This document shows positions 1-5,192 of a stretch of 5,192 nt of DNA, one piece after another. Positions within the stretch are counted from its first letter, which is position 1; the number at the start of each line of letters is the position of its first letter. Position numbers and translations under genes: made by a program. Location: positions 1 to 5,192 of the forward strand of contig JAKVCF010000145.1 of assembly GCA_022447335.1 (NCBI GenBank), given 5' to 3'. The stretch is from Planctomycetota bacterium. Its GTDB lineage: Bacteria > Planctomycetota > UBA1135. The notes below the pieces were generated by a model that worked only from the letters and a program-made list of their open reading frames with translations, was not told the origin of the DNA and did no database searches.

Positions 1-4
1 ACCA

Positions 5-1393
5 ATGGTCTCGCCGCCGAACCCGGAAACCTTGGAGGAAGAGCGCGCCTGGCTTGCAGAAAACGCCACCAAGCCACGGTTTGGCCGCTGGGCAGGCTAT
101 CTACGCAAGGGCGGTCCGGGTTATCTCCAAAGTGCACTGACGCTCGGCGGAGGATCGGCGTCTGCGTCCCTCTTTGCAGGCGCAGCCTTTGGCTATCAAC
201 TGCTATGGGTCGCCCCGACTGCCATGCTGATCGGCATGGTGATGATGATGGCAATCGCGCACCAGACGCTTTCGACGGGTATGCGCCCCTTCGAAGCGAT
301 GCGCACCTATGCCGGCGTCAAGTTTGCTTACGGATGGGCAATCGGCGCGATGCTCGCTTCGATCATCTGGCATTTCTCACAATACGCATTAGCTTCGGTC
401 TTGGTTACTGAGATCGCCGCGACTGCCAATCTGACAATGAGCAAGGGCATCGGCGGTGGCATCGTGCTCGCGTGGGCACTGATCAGCTCACAACTGTTTG
501 CCTCAGGATCGAAGGGCATGGCCTGGTTCGACCGAATGCTCAAGATTCTCGTCTGGCTAATCGTGCTTTGCTTCGCTTTCACGGTTGTGCGCACTGGCGT
601 GGACTGGAACGAATTACTCAAAGGCATTATCCCCTTTCGCGTGCCCAGCAATGCAGTCGATTCGACTGGCGCAACAACCTCATCCCTCGAGACGATCGTG
701 GCCGGACTTGGCGCTGCAGTCGCGATCAACATGGTCTTCCTTTATCCATACACTCTGCTGGCGCGAGGATGGGGGCGCGAACATCGGCGCCTCGCGCGCT
801 TTGATCTGTTCGGCGGGATGTTCATTCCGTACATTCTGGCAACTGGCCTAATGATTATCGCAACAGCAAACACGATCTACGGAACGGATCAGTTTATCGG
901 CAAAGGTTTCTCGCCCGTGCAAGCAGCGAAAGTGCTCAGCAGCACACTAGGCGAAGGTATCGGCACGGCAATCTTCTTGCTTGGCCTGCTAGGCATGGTG
1001 ATGACTACTATCACCATGCATATGGTCAGCGCCGCCTTTGCCATCTCAGAAATGGCTGGACTGAAATTTGGATCGCGAGGATATCGCCTTGCTCTGCTGG
1101 CGCCGACCCCAGGCTATCTGGGCGCGTTCTTCTGGTCGGACATAGCGTTCTACATTGCTATCCCGACTGCACTGATCACGACTGCGCTGCTACCGATTGC
1201 CTACATCGGATTCATTAAGCTGCAGCGCTCGCGTGCCTACCTAGGACACGATCTCCCAACTGGTCGGCGCGGCCAAGGCGTGCTGGCTGCCATGGTGCTG
1301 GGCACCTTGGTCATGCTTGTCTTCGTCGTGATCGTACTCGGCCCCAAACTCCTGAAGTGGTTCGGCGACATGGCTGGCTCCACAGGCTCCTGA
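5..1393 (+). CDS. NRAMP-like polytopic membrane transporter lacking the canonical metal-binding motifs
   Basis: Predicted 462-residue inner-membrane transporter with about 11 hydrophobic segments, roughly at residues 42-63, 66-88, 107-138, 148-166, 178-196, 230-252, 268-290, 318-347, 372-403 (two) and 427-448. The TM1 region (GPGY at 37-40, then FGYQLLW at 62-68) aligns without gaps to the NRAMP/SLC11 pattern, as does the TM6 region (GAAVAINMVFL, 236-246), so the fold is NRAMP-like. In canonical NRAMPs, TM1 carries DPGN and TM6 carries MPH, which bind Mn2+/Fe2+. Here those positions read GGGS (48-51) and AIN (240-242), so classical divalent-metal transport is doubtful. The N-terminus is a charged, probably cytoplasmic stretch of about 35 residues. 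The ATG at position 5 is the first visible start, but the true start may lie upstream of the window. The stop lies one base before the next gene, an oxidoreductase, which suggests co-transcription and perhaps a shared organic substrate (inference). Family assignment is fairly sure; substrate is unknown. Confidence 0.8.
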   Translation: MVSPPNPETLEEERAWLAENATKPRFGRWAGYLRKGGPGYLQSALTLGGGSASASLFAGAAFGYQLLWVAPTAMLIGMVMMMAIAHQTLSTGMRPFEAMRTYAGVKFAYGWAIGAMLASIIWHFSQYALASVLVTEIAATANLTMSKGIGGGIVLAWALISSQLFASGSKGMAWFDRMLKILVWLIVLCFAFTVVRTGVDWNELLKGIIPFRVPSNAVDSTGATTSSLETIVAGLGAAVAINMVFLYPYTLLARGWGREHRRLARFDLFGGMFIPYILATGLMIIATANTIYGTDQFIGKGFSPVQAAKVLSSTLGEGIGTAIFLLGLLGMVMTTITMHMVSAAFAISEMAGLKFGSRGYRLALLAPTPGYLGAFFWSDIAFYIAIPTALITTALLPIAYIGFIKLQRSRAYLGHDLPTGRRGQGVLAAMVLGTLVMLVFVVIVLGPKLLKWFGDMAGSTGS

Positions 1394-1394
1394 C

Positions 1395-2564
1395 ATGAAT
1401 CAAGTTCACATCGGATTGATCGGCGCCGGTTTCCTGGCGCAAACCCGCCTTCGCAATTACACGCGCACGCGTGGGGCAGCGGTGGTCGCTGTGGCCGCAT
1501 CGAGCCCTGAATCGGCCACCGCCTTTGCCTCGGGATCTCGAGACGCAGGATTAGTGACGAACGACGAACTACAGGCGATGGAATCGGTCGAAGCCCTACT
1601 TGCCCGCGAAGATATCGATGTGGTCGACCTCTGCGTGCCAAACCCCATTCATCGCCCATTAACTGAACGAGCCGCTGCCGCAGGCAAGCATGTCATTTGC
1701 ACCAAGCCTCTAGTAGGCTTTCCTGGCGCGAATGCTGATGACCCAGGTGACCCTACGCCTGACGCGCAGGCCATGGTTGATGCCTGCACTGCAGCCAACG
1801 TGCATTTGATGTACGCCGAGAACTGGATCTATGCGCCATCGATTCGCAAGGCCGCAGCCCTGCACGCCGCATCCAATGGCGTACTGCTCGAGATGCGAGG
1901 CTGGGAAGCGCACAGTGGCTCGCACGCCGAGTACGCCAAATCCTGGGCGACCGCCGGCGGCGGAGCCTTGCTACGACTGGGCTCGCACCCGATCGGAGCC
2001 ATGCTGCAACTCAAGGAAGAAGAAGGATTACGTCTACATGGCAAGCCAACGAAAGTTTCCGCCGTCACGGCAACCACAGCTGACCTAACACGCACCACCG
2101 GCCTCACTGAAGCCAACACGCGCATCGCAACCGGCTGGCTAGATGTTGAGAACTGGGGCATGGCCGTACTGCACTTTGAAGACGGCAGTCGTGGCATCGT
2201 CTATGGCTCCGACAACTGCCTGGGTGGCATGCAATCACGCCTGGAACTGAACAGCTCAAATGCACAATATCAATGCAACCTATCCCCCAACGATCTACTT
2301 CGAAGCTATGCGCACGACGCGACTACTTTCGACCAAGAGTACTTGATGGAAAAGGTAGACACGCACGCCGGATGGAACACGCCTATCCCTGATGAAGATT
2401 GGTCGAGCGGGCAGCTAGGCATGTGCCAAGCTTTCGTCGCAGACCTTCAATCAGATCGAAAGCCGCTTGCAGATGGAAGCCTAGGCGTTGAGGTCATGCG
2501 AGTACTGGCAGCGGCCTACCAGTCCGCACGCAGTGGAAACATCATGGAAATCTATCGACGGTAG
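1395..2564 (+). CDS. Gfo/Idh/MocA family NAD(P)-dependent oxidoreductase
   Basis: Predicted 389-residue cytoplasmic dehydrogenase, within the usual family length. The N-terminal Rossmann fold shows the dinucleotide-binding motif GLIGAGFLA (7-15). The strand IDVVDLCVPNPIH (74-86) and GKHVICTKPL (97-106) match the family, where an EKP motif supplies the catalytic lysine; here it reads T-K-P, with K104 kept. The C-terminal domain has GGGALLRLGSHPIG (188-201). His198 sits where the family has its conserved His, but Arg194 replaces the common Asp. The C-terminal DGSLGVEVMRVLAAAYQSA (360-378) is also typical. An unusually long acidic, proline-rich loop (about 109-123) follows the TKP motif. Members oxidise or reduce sugars, inositols and related polyols with NAD(P)(H); the substrate here is not readable. 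The ATG follows the upstream TGA by one base, with only a weak AGG 8 nt before it, so translational coupling is likely. The 3' end overlaps the convergent pilin-like gene by 13 bp. Confidence 0.92.
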   Translation: MNQVHIGLIGAGFLAQTRLRNYTRTRGAAVVAVAASSPESATAFASGSRDAGLVTNDELQAMESVEALLAREDIDVVDLCVPNPIHRPLTERAAAAGKHVICTKPLVGFPGANADDPGDPTPDAQAMVDACTAANVHLMYAENWIYAPSIRKAAALHAASNGVLLEMRGWEAHSGSHAEYAKSWATAGGGALLRLGSHPIGAMLQLKEEEGLRLHGKPTKVSAVTATTADLTRTTGLTEANTRIATGWLDVENWGMAVLHFEDGSRGIVYGSDNCLGGMQSRLELNSSNAQYQCNLSPNDLLRSYAHDATTFDQEYLMEKVDTHAGWNTPIPDEDWSSGQLGMCQAFVADLQSDRKPLADGSLGVEVMRVLAAAYQSARSGNIMEIYRR

Positions 2565-2989
2565 CGTTCCGGAAGCAATGCCCGTGGGACAGTGCTACTG
2601 TGCTCGTTAAATCCTTGTAAATCGTACACGATGGTGTACATACCAAAGGAGCTTCCGGTTTGACGTCGCTCCAGGTGCAGCTCCCAGTGCTTGCGGCCTT
2701 CCGCCTCAAAGTGCTTCAAGCTGAACTCGTCCGGCACTTCGCGCAGCGAATCTTGTGAATCCACGAATGCCTCGATGAAGTGGCTGTAGTCCAGGCCCTT
2801 GCTAATCCGCACGCGCTGGTGGGTCGCAACCCACTCGGCGTACTGCATGCCCTCACGCACAATCGGAGACTCACCTTGGGCCTCCACACGCGGAATCGCG
2901 AACAAAGTGGTGATGCCAATCACAGTCACAATCACCGTAGTCTCAATCAAACCAAAGTTATGTCGAAGGGGTTGAGTAGTGGTCTCCAC
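2552..2989 (-). CDS. Prepilin-like (type IV pilin / pseudopilin N-terminus) small protein
   Basis: Predicted 145-residue protein with a type IV prepilin-style N-terminus. A short basic leader (METTTQPLRHN) is followed by FGLIETTVIVTVIGITTLFAIPR (12-34), the FTLIE-hydrophobic helix-AIPR layout of class III signal peptides. Glu16 falls at the +5 position if cleavage precedes Phe12. The -1 residue is then Asn11, where prepilin peptidases normally need Gly (sometimes Ala or Ser), so processing is uncertain. The rest (about 35-145) is soluble, charged and has no recognised domain. The start is GTG at 2989: a GGAGG lies 7 nt upstream and an in-frame TGA lies 21 nt upstream, so no other start fits. 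The ORF competes with none on the + strand except the 13-bp tail overlap with the oxidoreductase. No other pilus or type II secretion genes are visible. It could be an orphan pseudopilin-like or membrane-anchored surface protein. Confidence 0.75.
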   Translation of the reverse strand: METTTQPLRHNFGLIETTVIVTVIGITTLFAIPRVEAQGESPIVREGMQYAEWVATHQRVRISKGLDYSHFIEAFVDSQDSLREVPDEFSLKHFEAEGRKHWELHLERRQTGSSFGMYTIVYDLQGFNEHSSTVPRALLPERYRR

Positions 2990-2996
2990 GGCAGGG

Positions 2997-3001
2997 CCTC
3001 C
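2997..3001 (-). promoter_or_regulatory. Strong ribosome binding site fixing the GTG start of the pilin-like gene
   Basis: On the - strand the sequence GGAGG is followed by 7 nt and then GTG. This good match to the anti-Shine-Dalgarno sequence, together with the in-frame stop just upstream, decides the start codon and supports the gene being real. Confidence 0.7.
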
Positions 3002-3028
3002 AAGGACTCATCGGCAAGCTCAGTTTTT

Positions 3029-3058
3029 ATTCTTGAACCCGCTCCAGCAGGATGTCGA
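3029..3058 (-). promoter_or_regulatory. Candidate sigma70-type promoter for the pilin-like gene
   Basis: Read on the - strand, TCGACA (3053-3058, 5 of 6 to the -35 consensus) is followed by an 18-bp spacer and AAGAAT (3029-3034, 4 of 6 to the -10 consensus). Transcription would start near 3022, giving a leader of about 30 nt before the GTG, a sensible distance. The -10 match is weak and the promoter consensus in this organism is unknown, so this is only a candidate. Confidence 0.25.
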
Positions 3059-3129
3059 CATAGCGGAATCCTCACGGATCGACTCCAGGGGGGCCAAGTC
3101 GCAAATCCAAATGTAAAGAGGATTCACCA

Positions 3130-3145
3130 GCCAAGCCGGCTTGGC
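3130..3145. repeat. Perfect 16-bp palindrome upstream of the ABC operon (possible operator or leader hairpin)
   Basis: GCCAAGCCGGCTTGGC equals its own reverse complement. It ends 30 bp before the ABC ATPase start in the 186-bp divergent intergenic region. As DNA it could be a dimeric-regulator operator; as RNA it could form a 6-bp stem with a CCGG loop. It has no following T-run, so it is not a typical terminator. Two looser 8-bp inverted pairs also lie in this spacer (3066-3073 with 3118-3125, and 3003-3010 with 3147-3154). I could not identify a convincing + strand promoter; TGTAAA at 3112-3117 is a weak -10 candidate without a good -35. Confidence 0.45.
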
Positions 3146-3175
3146 CTGAGTCCTCCCTTCAGTTAGGCTCCTTTC

Positions 3176-4114
3176 ATGACCTATCCGGTCCTCGAGCTGG
3201 ACGACCTAGTCGTCCGTTACGGCAACTTCACAGCCTTAAAGGGGATCTCTGCCCAGTTCCCAGGAGGCGGCCTAGGTTTACTTGGCCCCAATGGCGCAGG
3301 CAAGTCCTCCATGCTGCGCTCGATCCTCGGCCTGATCGAGCCCACTTCCGGTCAAGTTCGCCTTTTTGGGCAGTCCACCAAGAAGGACCCAGCTGGACTC
3401 CGACGCCGAATCGGCTACATGCCCGAACGCGACACTTGGGTCGGCGGCATGTCAGCGGTGCGTGGCCTAGCCCACCTCGCCGAGATCTGCGGATTCTTCC
3501 CCGACGATGCCATGCTGCGTGCCCACGATGTACTGTACTTCGTTGGCCTAGGTGAGGAACGCTATCGGGAAGTTCATACCTTCTCGACCGGGATGCGACA
3601 GCGCTTCAAGCTGGCTGCCTCGCTGGTCCACGACCCGGACTTGCTGTTCCTTGACGAGCCAACCAACGGGCTTGACCCACGCGGGCGCACACGCATGCTC
3701 GACCTAATAGAACGGGTTTGCAATGAGCACGGAATTCATCTCATCCTCGCTAGCCATCTCCTGCCCGACGTTGAACGCCTATGCGACCAGGTATGGGTGC
3801 TCGATCGAGGAGAAATGAAAAAGAGTGAGCGCATGGAGACGCTCACAGCTGCCGCGCGTGGCGCCAAGCGCGTGCGCGTTGAACGCCACCAAGTTGGGGC
3901 CTTCACCGATGCTGTGACCGCGGCCGGACTGCACCTCGGCACCGGTCGCAGCGATACTGAGTTTGTGCTGAGTCGCGGCGAAGAGGCCGATGTCGAAAAT
4001 GGAGAGGTCTTCGACCTTGCCGCGCAAGCGGGTGTGCGCTTGCTGGCCGTACAAGCTGCCGCACGGTCTCTGGAAGACGCCTTCCTCGAAGCTCTGACCG
4101 CGGAGGGCTCCTGA
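3176..4114 (+). CDS. ABC-2 type transporter ATP-binding protein (ATPase 1)
   Basis: Predicted 312-residue cytoplasmic ATPase that would power an ABC-2 type exporter. The nucleotide-binding domain is complete: Walker A GPNGAGKS (37-44, Lys43), Q-loop region IGYMPE (79-84, Glu where Gln is classical, as is common in NatA-like ATPases), signature FSTGMRQR (136-143), Walker B LLFLDEP (156-162, catalytic Glu161), D-loop GLDP (165-168) and switch His194. Residues from about 220 on form the C-terminal extension of this subfamily, ending in the usual LEDAFLEAL (299-307). The ATG at 3176 has a weak AGG 8 nt upstream and an in-frame TAG 12 bp before it. The permease gene begins one base after the stop, so the two are coupled. 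The transported substrate cannot be told from the sequence; lipid, drug, polysaccharide or peptide export are all open. Confidence 0.95.
   Translation: MTYPVLELDDLVVRYGNFTALKGISAQFPGGGLGLLGPNGAGKSSMLRSILGLIEPTSGQVRLFGQSTKKDPAGLRRRIGYMPERDTWVGGMSAVRGLAHLAEICGFFPDDAMLRAHDVLYFVGLGEERYREVHTFSTGMRQRFKLAASLVHDPDLLFLDEPTNGLDPRGRTRMLDLIERVCNEHGIHLILASHLLPDVERLCDQVWVLDRGEMKKSERMETLTAAARGAKRVRVERHQVGAFTDAVTAAGLHLGTGRSDTEFVLSRGEEADVENGEVFDLAAQAGVRLLAVQAAARSLEDAFLEALTAEGS
4102..4107 (+). promoter_or_regulatory. Ribosome binding site for the permease reading frame
   Basis: GGAGGG lies within the last codons of ATPase 1 and is followed by 8 nt and the ATG at 4116. It supports the long permease frame starting at 4116, upstream of the in-frame TAG, rather than at the GTG at 4323, which has no such site. 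Confidence 0.6.
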
Positions 4115-4115
4115 A

Positions 4116-4322
4116 ATGGCATTTCGCGCCGCCGAATATGACCGCTTCGCCGGTGAGCGCAGTAAGGCTCCGGTGTGGTGGCCACTTTTCACCGCCACGC
4201 TACGCCGAGGCTGGTCATCTAAGTGGGTACGCAGGATCACCTTCGCTTCGATGATGCTAGCGCTCAGTTTCACGGCAATGATCTATTTTGCCTACCAGGT
4301 GATCCCAGACTGGCGCAACTAG
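4116..4322 (+). CDS. N-terminal fragment of the ABC-2 permease (TM1 only)
   Basis: 68 residues: a cytoplasmic, charged and tryptophan-containing head (1-40), one hydrophobic helix (about 42-64), then IPDWRN and the TAG stop in what should be the first extracytoplasmic loop. Alone it would be a single-pass membrane peptide unlikely to work as a permease. It continues in frame into the next entry without loss of a base. Confidence 0.5.
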   Translation: MAFRAAEYDRFAGERSKAPVWWPLFTATLRRGWSSKWVRRITFASMMLALSFTAMIYFAYQVIPDWRN

Positions 4323-5012
4323 GTGCAGCAGTTCGGCGGGGTTTTCCAACCGGGCGAAGACGAGGTTGTCATCGATTCGCACGCTTACCTCGGCTTACTG
4401 CGCCTCTACGTAAATCCAGTACTGCTCCCGCTCTCACTGATATTCGGCTACGACCTGGTCGCCGCCGATCTACGTAGCAATGCCTTCGAATCCTATTTTT
4501 CGCGCTCCATCTCGCCACTCACCTATCTGATAGGCCGCACGATGGCCTTCGTTAGTTTCCTATTGCTGGTGACCTTTGTACCAGTGATGTGGATCTGGAC
4601 TTTCGATGTTTCGATTGGACCAGACGGTCATTTTTCCGAAGTCGCCTCAGTTCCTATCGGCATGGGATCTGCTCTTTTCGTGACTGCGCTGATGTTGGCA
4701 CTAATGGTACAAGCCATTACTTCAATCACGCGCAGTGGGATCTGGACCAACCTTGCCTTTGTCGTCATCTTCCTATTCTCGGGTGCACTTGGCGGCATTC
4801 TCAAAGAACTGACCGATAACCCCGATTGGTTCGCGATCAATCCGATCCACTGCATCAAGGTGTTCAGCTCGGTCTGCATGGGCACAAGCGATCGCCTCGT
4901 AGACAGGTGGAACGCTGATCCATCCGTGGTCATCTCAGTGATGTCAGGCACGATCCTGCTCTCGATTCTGATTCTGTCGCGCTCGCTGCGCCGCCGAGGG
5001 GTGGTCGGGTGA
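4323..5012 (+). CDS. C-terminal part of the ABC-2 permease (TM2-TM6)
   Basis: 229 residues if started at the GTG that directly follows the TAG. It has five hydrophobic segments (about 21-43, 74-95, 110-132, 141-161, 201-219) and a cytoplasmic loop LRSNAFESYFSRSISPLTY (50-68) between TM2 and TM3. That loop is the sort of coupling segment that contacts the ATPase in ABC-2 permeases. It ends in a basic tail (SRSLRRRG). No ribosome binding site precedes the GTG, so expression would need reinitiation after the TAG or readthrough. Without TM1 the protein would have an odd helix number. Its TGA overlaps the GTG of the next ATPase by 4 bp. Confidence 0.6.
   Translation: MQQFGGVFQPGEDEVVIDSHAYLGLLRLYVNPVLLPLSLIFGYDLVAADLRSNAFESYFSRSISPLTYLIGRTMAFVSFLLLVTFVPVMWIWTFDVSIGPDGHFSEVASVPIGMGSALFVTALMLALMVQAITSITRSGIWTNLAFVVIFLFSGALGGILKELTDNPDWFAINPIHCIKVFSSVCMGTSDRLVDRWNADPSVVISVMSGTILLSILILSRSLRRRGVVG
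4996..5001 (+). promoter_or_regulatory. Ribosome binding site for ATPase 2
   Basis: GAGGGG is followed by 7 nt and the GTG at 5009. It supports this GTG, which overlaps the permease TGA, as the start of the second ATPase. Confidence 0.5.
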
Positions 5013-5192
5013 GCGCAACGCCAATCATTCGCTGCCAAGGCCTCTCGCGCTGGTACGGGGAGGTGCAAGGCCTATCCGGCCTTGATCTTGAGGTCTACTC
5101 CGGCGGCATTGGCCTGCTAGGACCGAACGGCTCTGGCAAGAGCACCTTCATGCGCCTATTAACTGGCCTGATCCAGCCAAGCCGGGGCACAG
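5009..5192 (+). CDS. ABC transporter ATP-binding protein (ATPase 2), 3' end outside window
   Basis: The first 61 codons of a second ABC ATPase, open to the end of the window. The N-terminus (MSATPIIRCQGLSRWYG) has the first beta strand and the aromatic A-loop Tyr16. Walker A is complete, GPNGSGKST (38-46, Lys44), followed by FMRLLTGLIQPSRGT (47-61), the usual helix and turn before the Q-loop. The layout closely parallels ATPase 1 (GGLGLLGPNGAGKSS against GGIGLLGPNGSGKST), so the two belong to the same subfamily. The GTG start overlaps the permease stop (GTGA) and has a good ribosome site. A second permease gene would be expected downstream. Signature and Walker B are beyond the window. Confidence 0.9.
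   Translation, partial: MSATPIIRCQGLSRWYGEVQGLSGLDLEVYSGGIGLLGPNGSGKSTFMRLLTGLIQPSRGT

Larger units (their letters stand above)
4116..5012 (+). pseudogene. ABC-2 type permease interrupted by an in-frame TAG (codon 69)
   Basis: Read through the TAG at 4320-4322, this is a single 298-codon frame (68 + stop + 229) with six hydrophobic segments, the normal plan of an ABC-2 permease. TM1 is at about residues 42-64, before the stop. The other five are at about 21-43, 74-95, 110-132, 141-161 and 201-219 of the downstream part. The start has a good ribosome site, and the gene sits between two ABC ATPases with 1-bp and 4-bp junctions, so the frame was evidently one gene. There are no frameshifts or further stops, which argues for a recent or tolerated interruption. 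Alternatives are a base-call error, amber suppression, or reinitiation at the GTG directly after the stop. As written, the full permease is not made by ordinary decoding. Confidence 0.7.

Noticed and set aside
1237..1659. 140-codon open frame on the - strand across the transporter/oxidoreductase junction
   Set aside because: It lies antisense to two well-supported genes, its translation is Arg/Pro/Ser-rich with no family features, and it spans both real gene ends.
2589..2601. Small hairpin ACAGT-GCT-ACTGT after the oxidoreductase stop
   Set aside because: The stem is only 5 bp, it has no T-run, and it sits inside the coding region of the - strand gene; too weak to call a terminator.
2780..3166. 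128-codon + strand frame through the pilin-like gene and the intergenic region
   Set aside because: It has no recognisable domain and no good ribosome site. It runs antisense to the pilin-like gene, which has a strong ribosome site and a recognisable N-terminus.
2990..3175. Possible small RNA, riboswitch or attachment site in the divergent intergenic region
   Set aside because: Apart from the palindrome and short inverted pairs, I see no conserved riboswitch core, tRNA-like fold or direct repeat; nothing supports a specific RNA or integration feature.
3736..4273. Two long - strand open frames (149 and 164 codons) antisense to ATPase 1 and the permease
   Set aside because: Both are low-complexity, Ser/Arg/Ala-rich shadows of genes with clear motifs on the + strand.
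4320..4322. Genome-wide reassignment of TAG as a sense codon
   Set aside because: Two other genes here (the oxidoreductase and the pilin-like gene) end naturally at TAG, with lengths and C-termini that fit, so general recoding is not supported by this window.
1..5192. Defence system, CRISPR array, prophage or transposon
   Set aside because: No repeats-spacer pattern, nuclease, integrase, transposase or terminal inverted repeats are visible; the genes are transport, metabolic and surface-type.

Overview
This is a bacterial window, apparently chromosomal. It has a moderately high GC content by eye, densely packed genes and mixed ATG/GTG starts. The gene types point to an environmental Gram-negative, perhaps Planctomycetota or a related PVC-type lineage: an NRAMP-like transporter paired with a Gfo/Idh/MocA oxidoreductase, a stand-alone prepilin-like protein, and an ATPase-permease-ATPase ABC-2 cluster. 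That assignment rests on gene content only; there is no rRNA or other marker gene here.

Left part (1-2564, + strand). A polytopic membrane protein with the NRAMP fold but without the canonical metal-binding motifs is followed after one base by a Gfo/Idh/MocA-family NAD(P)-dependent oxidoreductase. The two are almost certainly co-transcribed. They look like a transporter plus a soluble enzyme acting on the same or a related compound, but the substrate cannot be read from the sequence.

Middle part (2552-3175). A short GTG-started gene on the - strand encodes a prepilin-like protein. It converges on the oxidoreductase and overlaps it by 13 bp at the 3' ends. Its 5' side faces a 186-bp intergenic region shared with the divergent ABC operon. 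That region holds a perfect 16-bp palindrome and a weak candidate promoter for the pilin-like gene.

Right part (3176-5192, + strand). A tight ABC-2 type exporter operon holds ATPase 1, a six-TM permease one base later, and a second ATPase whose GTG start overlaps the permease stop and which runs off the window end. The permease frame is interrupted by one in-frame TAG at codon 69, just after TM1. The rest of the frame is intact for 229 codons. This is either a recent nonsense mutation, a sequence error, or a readthrough or reinitiation case.

I found no RNA genes, CRISPR arrays, insertion sequences, integrase or attachment sites, or recognisable defence system. The most notable signals are the amber-split permease, the motif-less NRAMP-like transporter and the prepilin-like protein with Asn where Gly is expected before the cleavage site.
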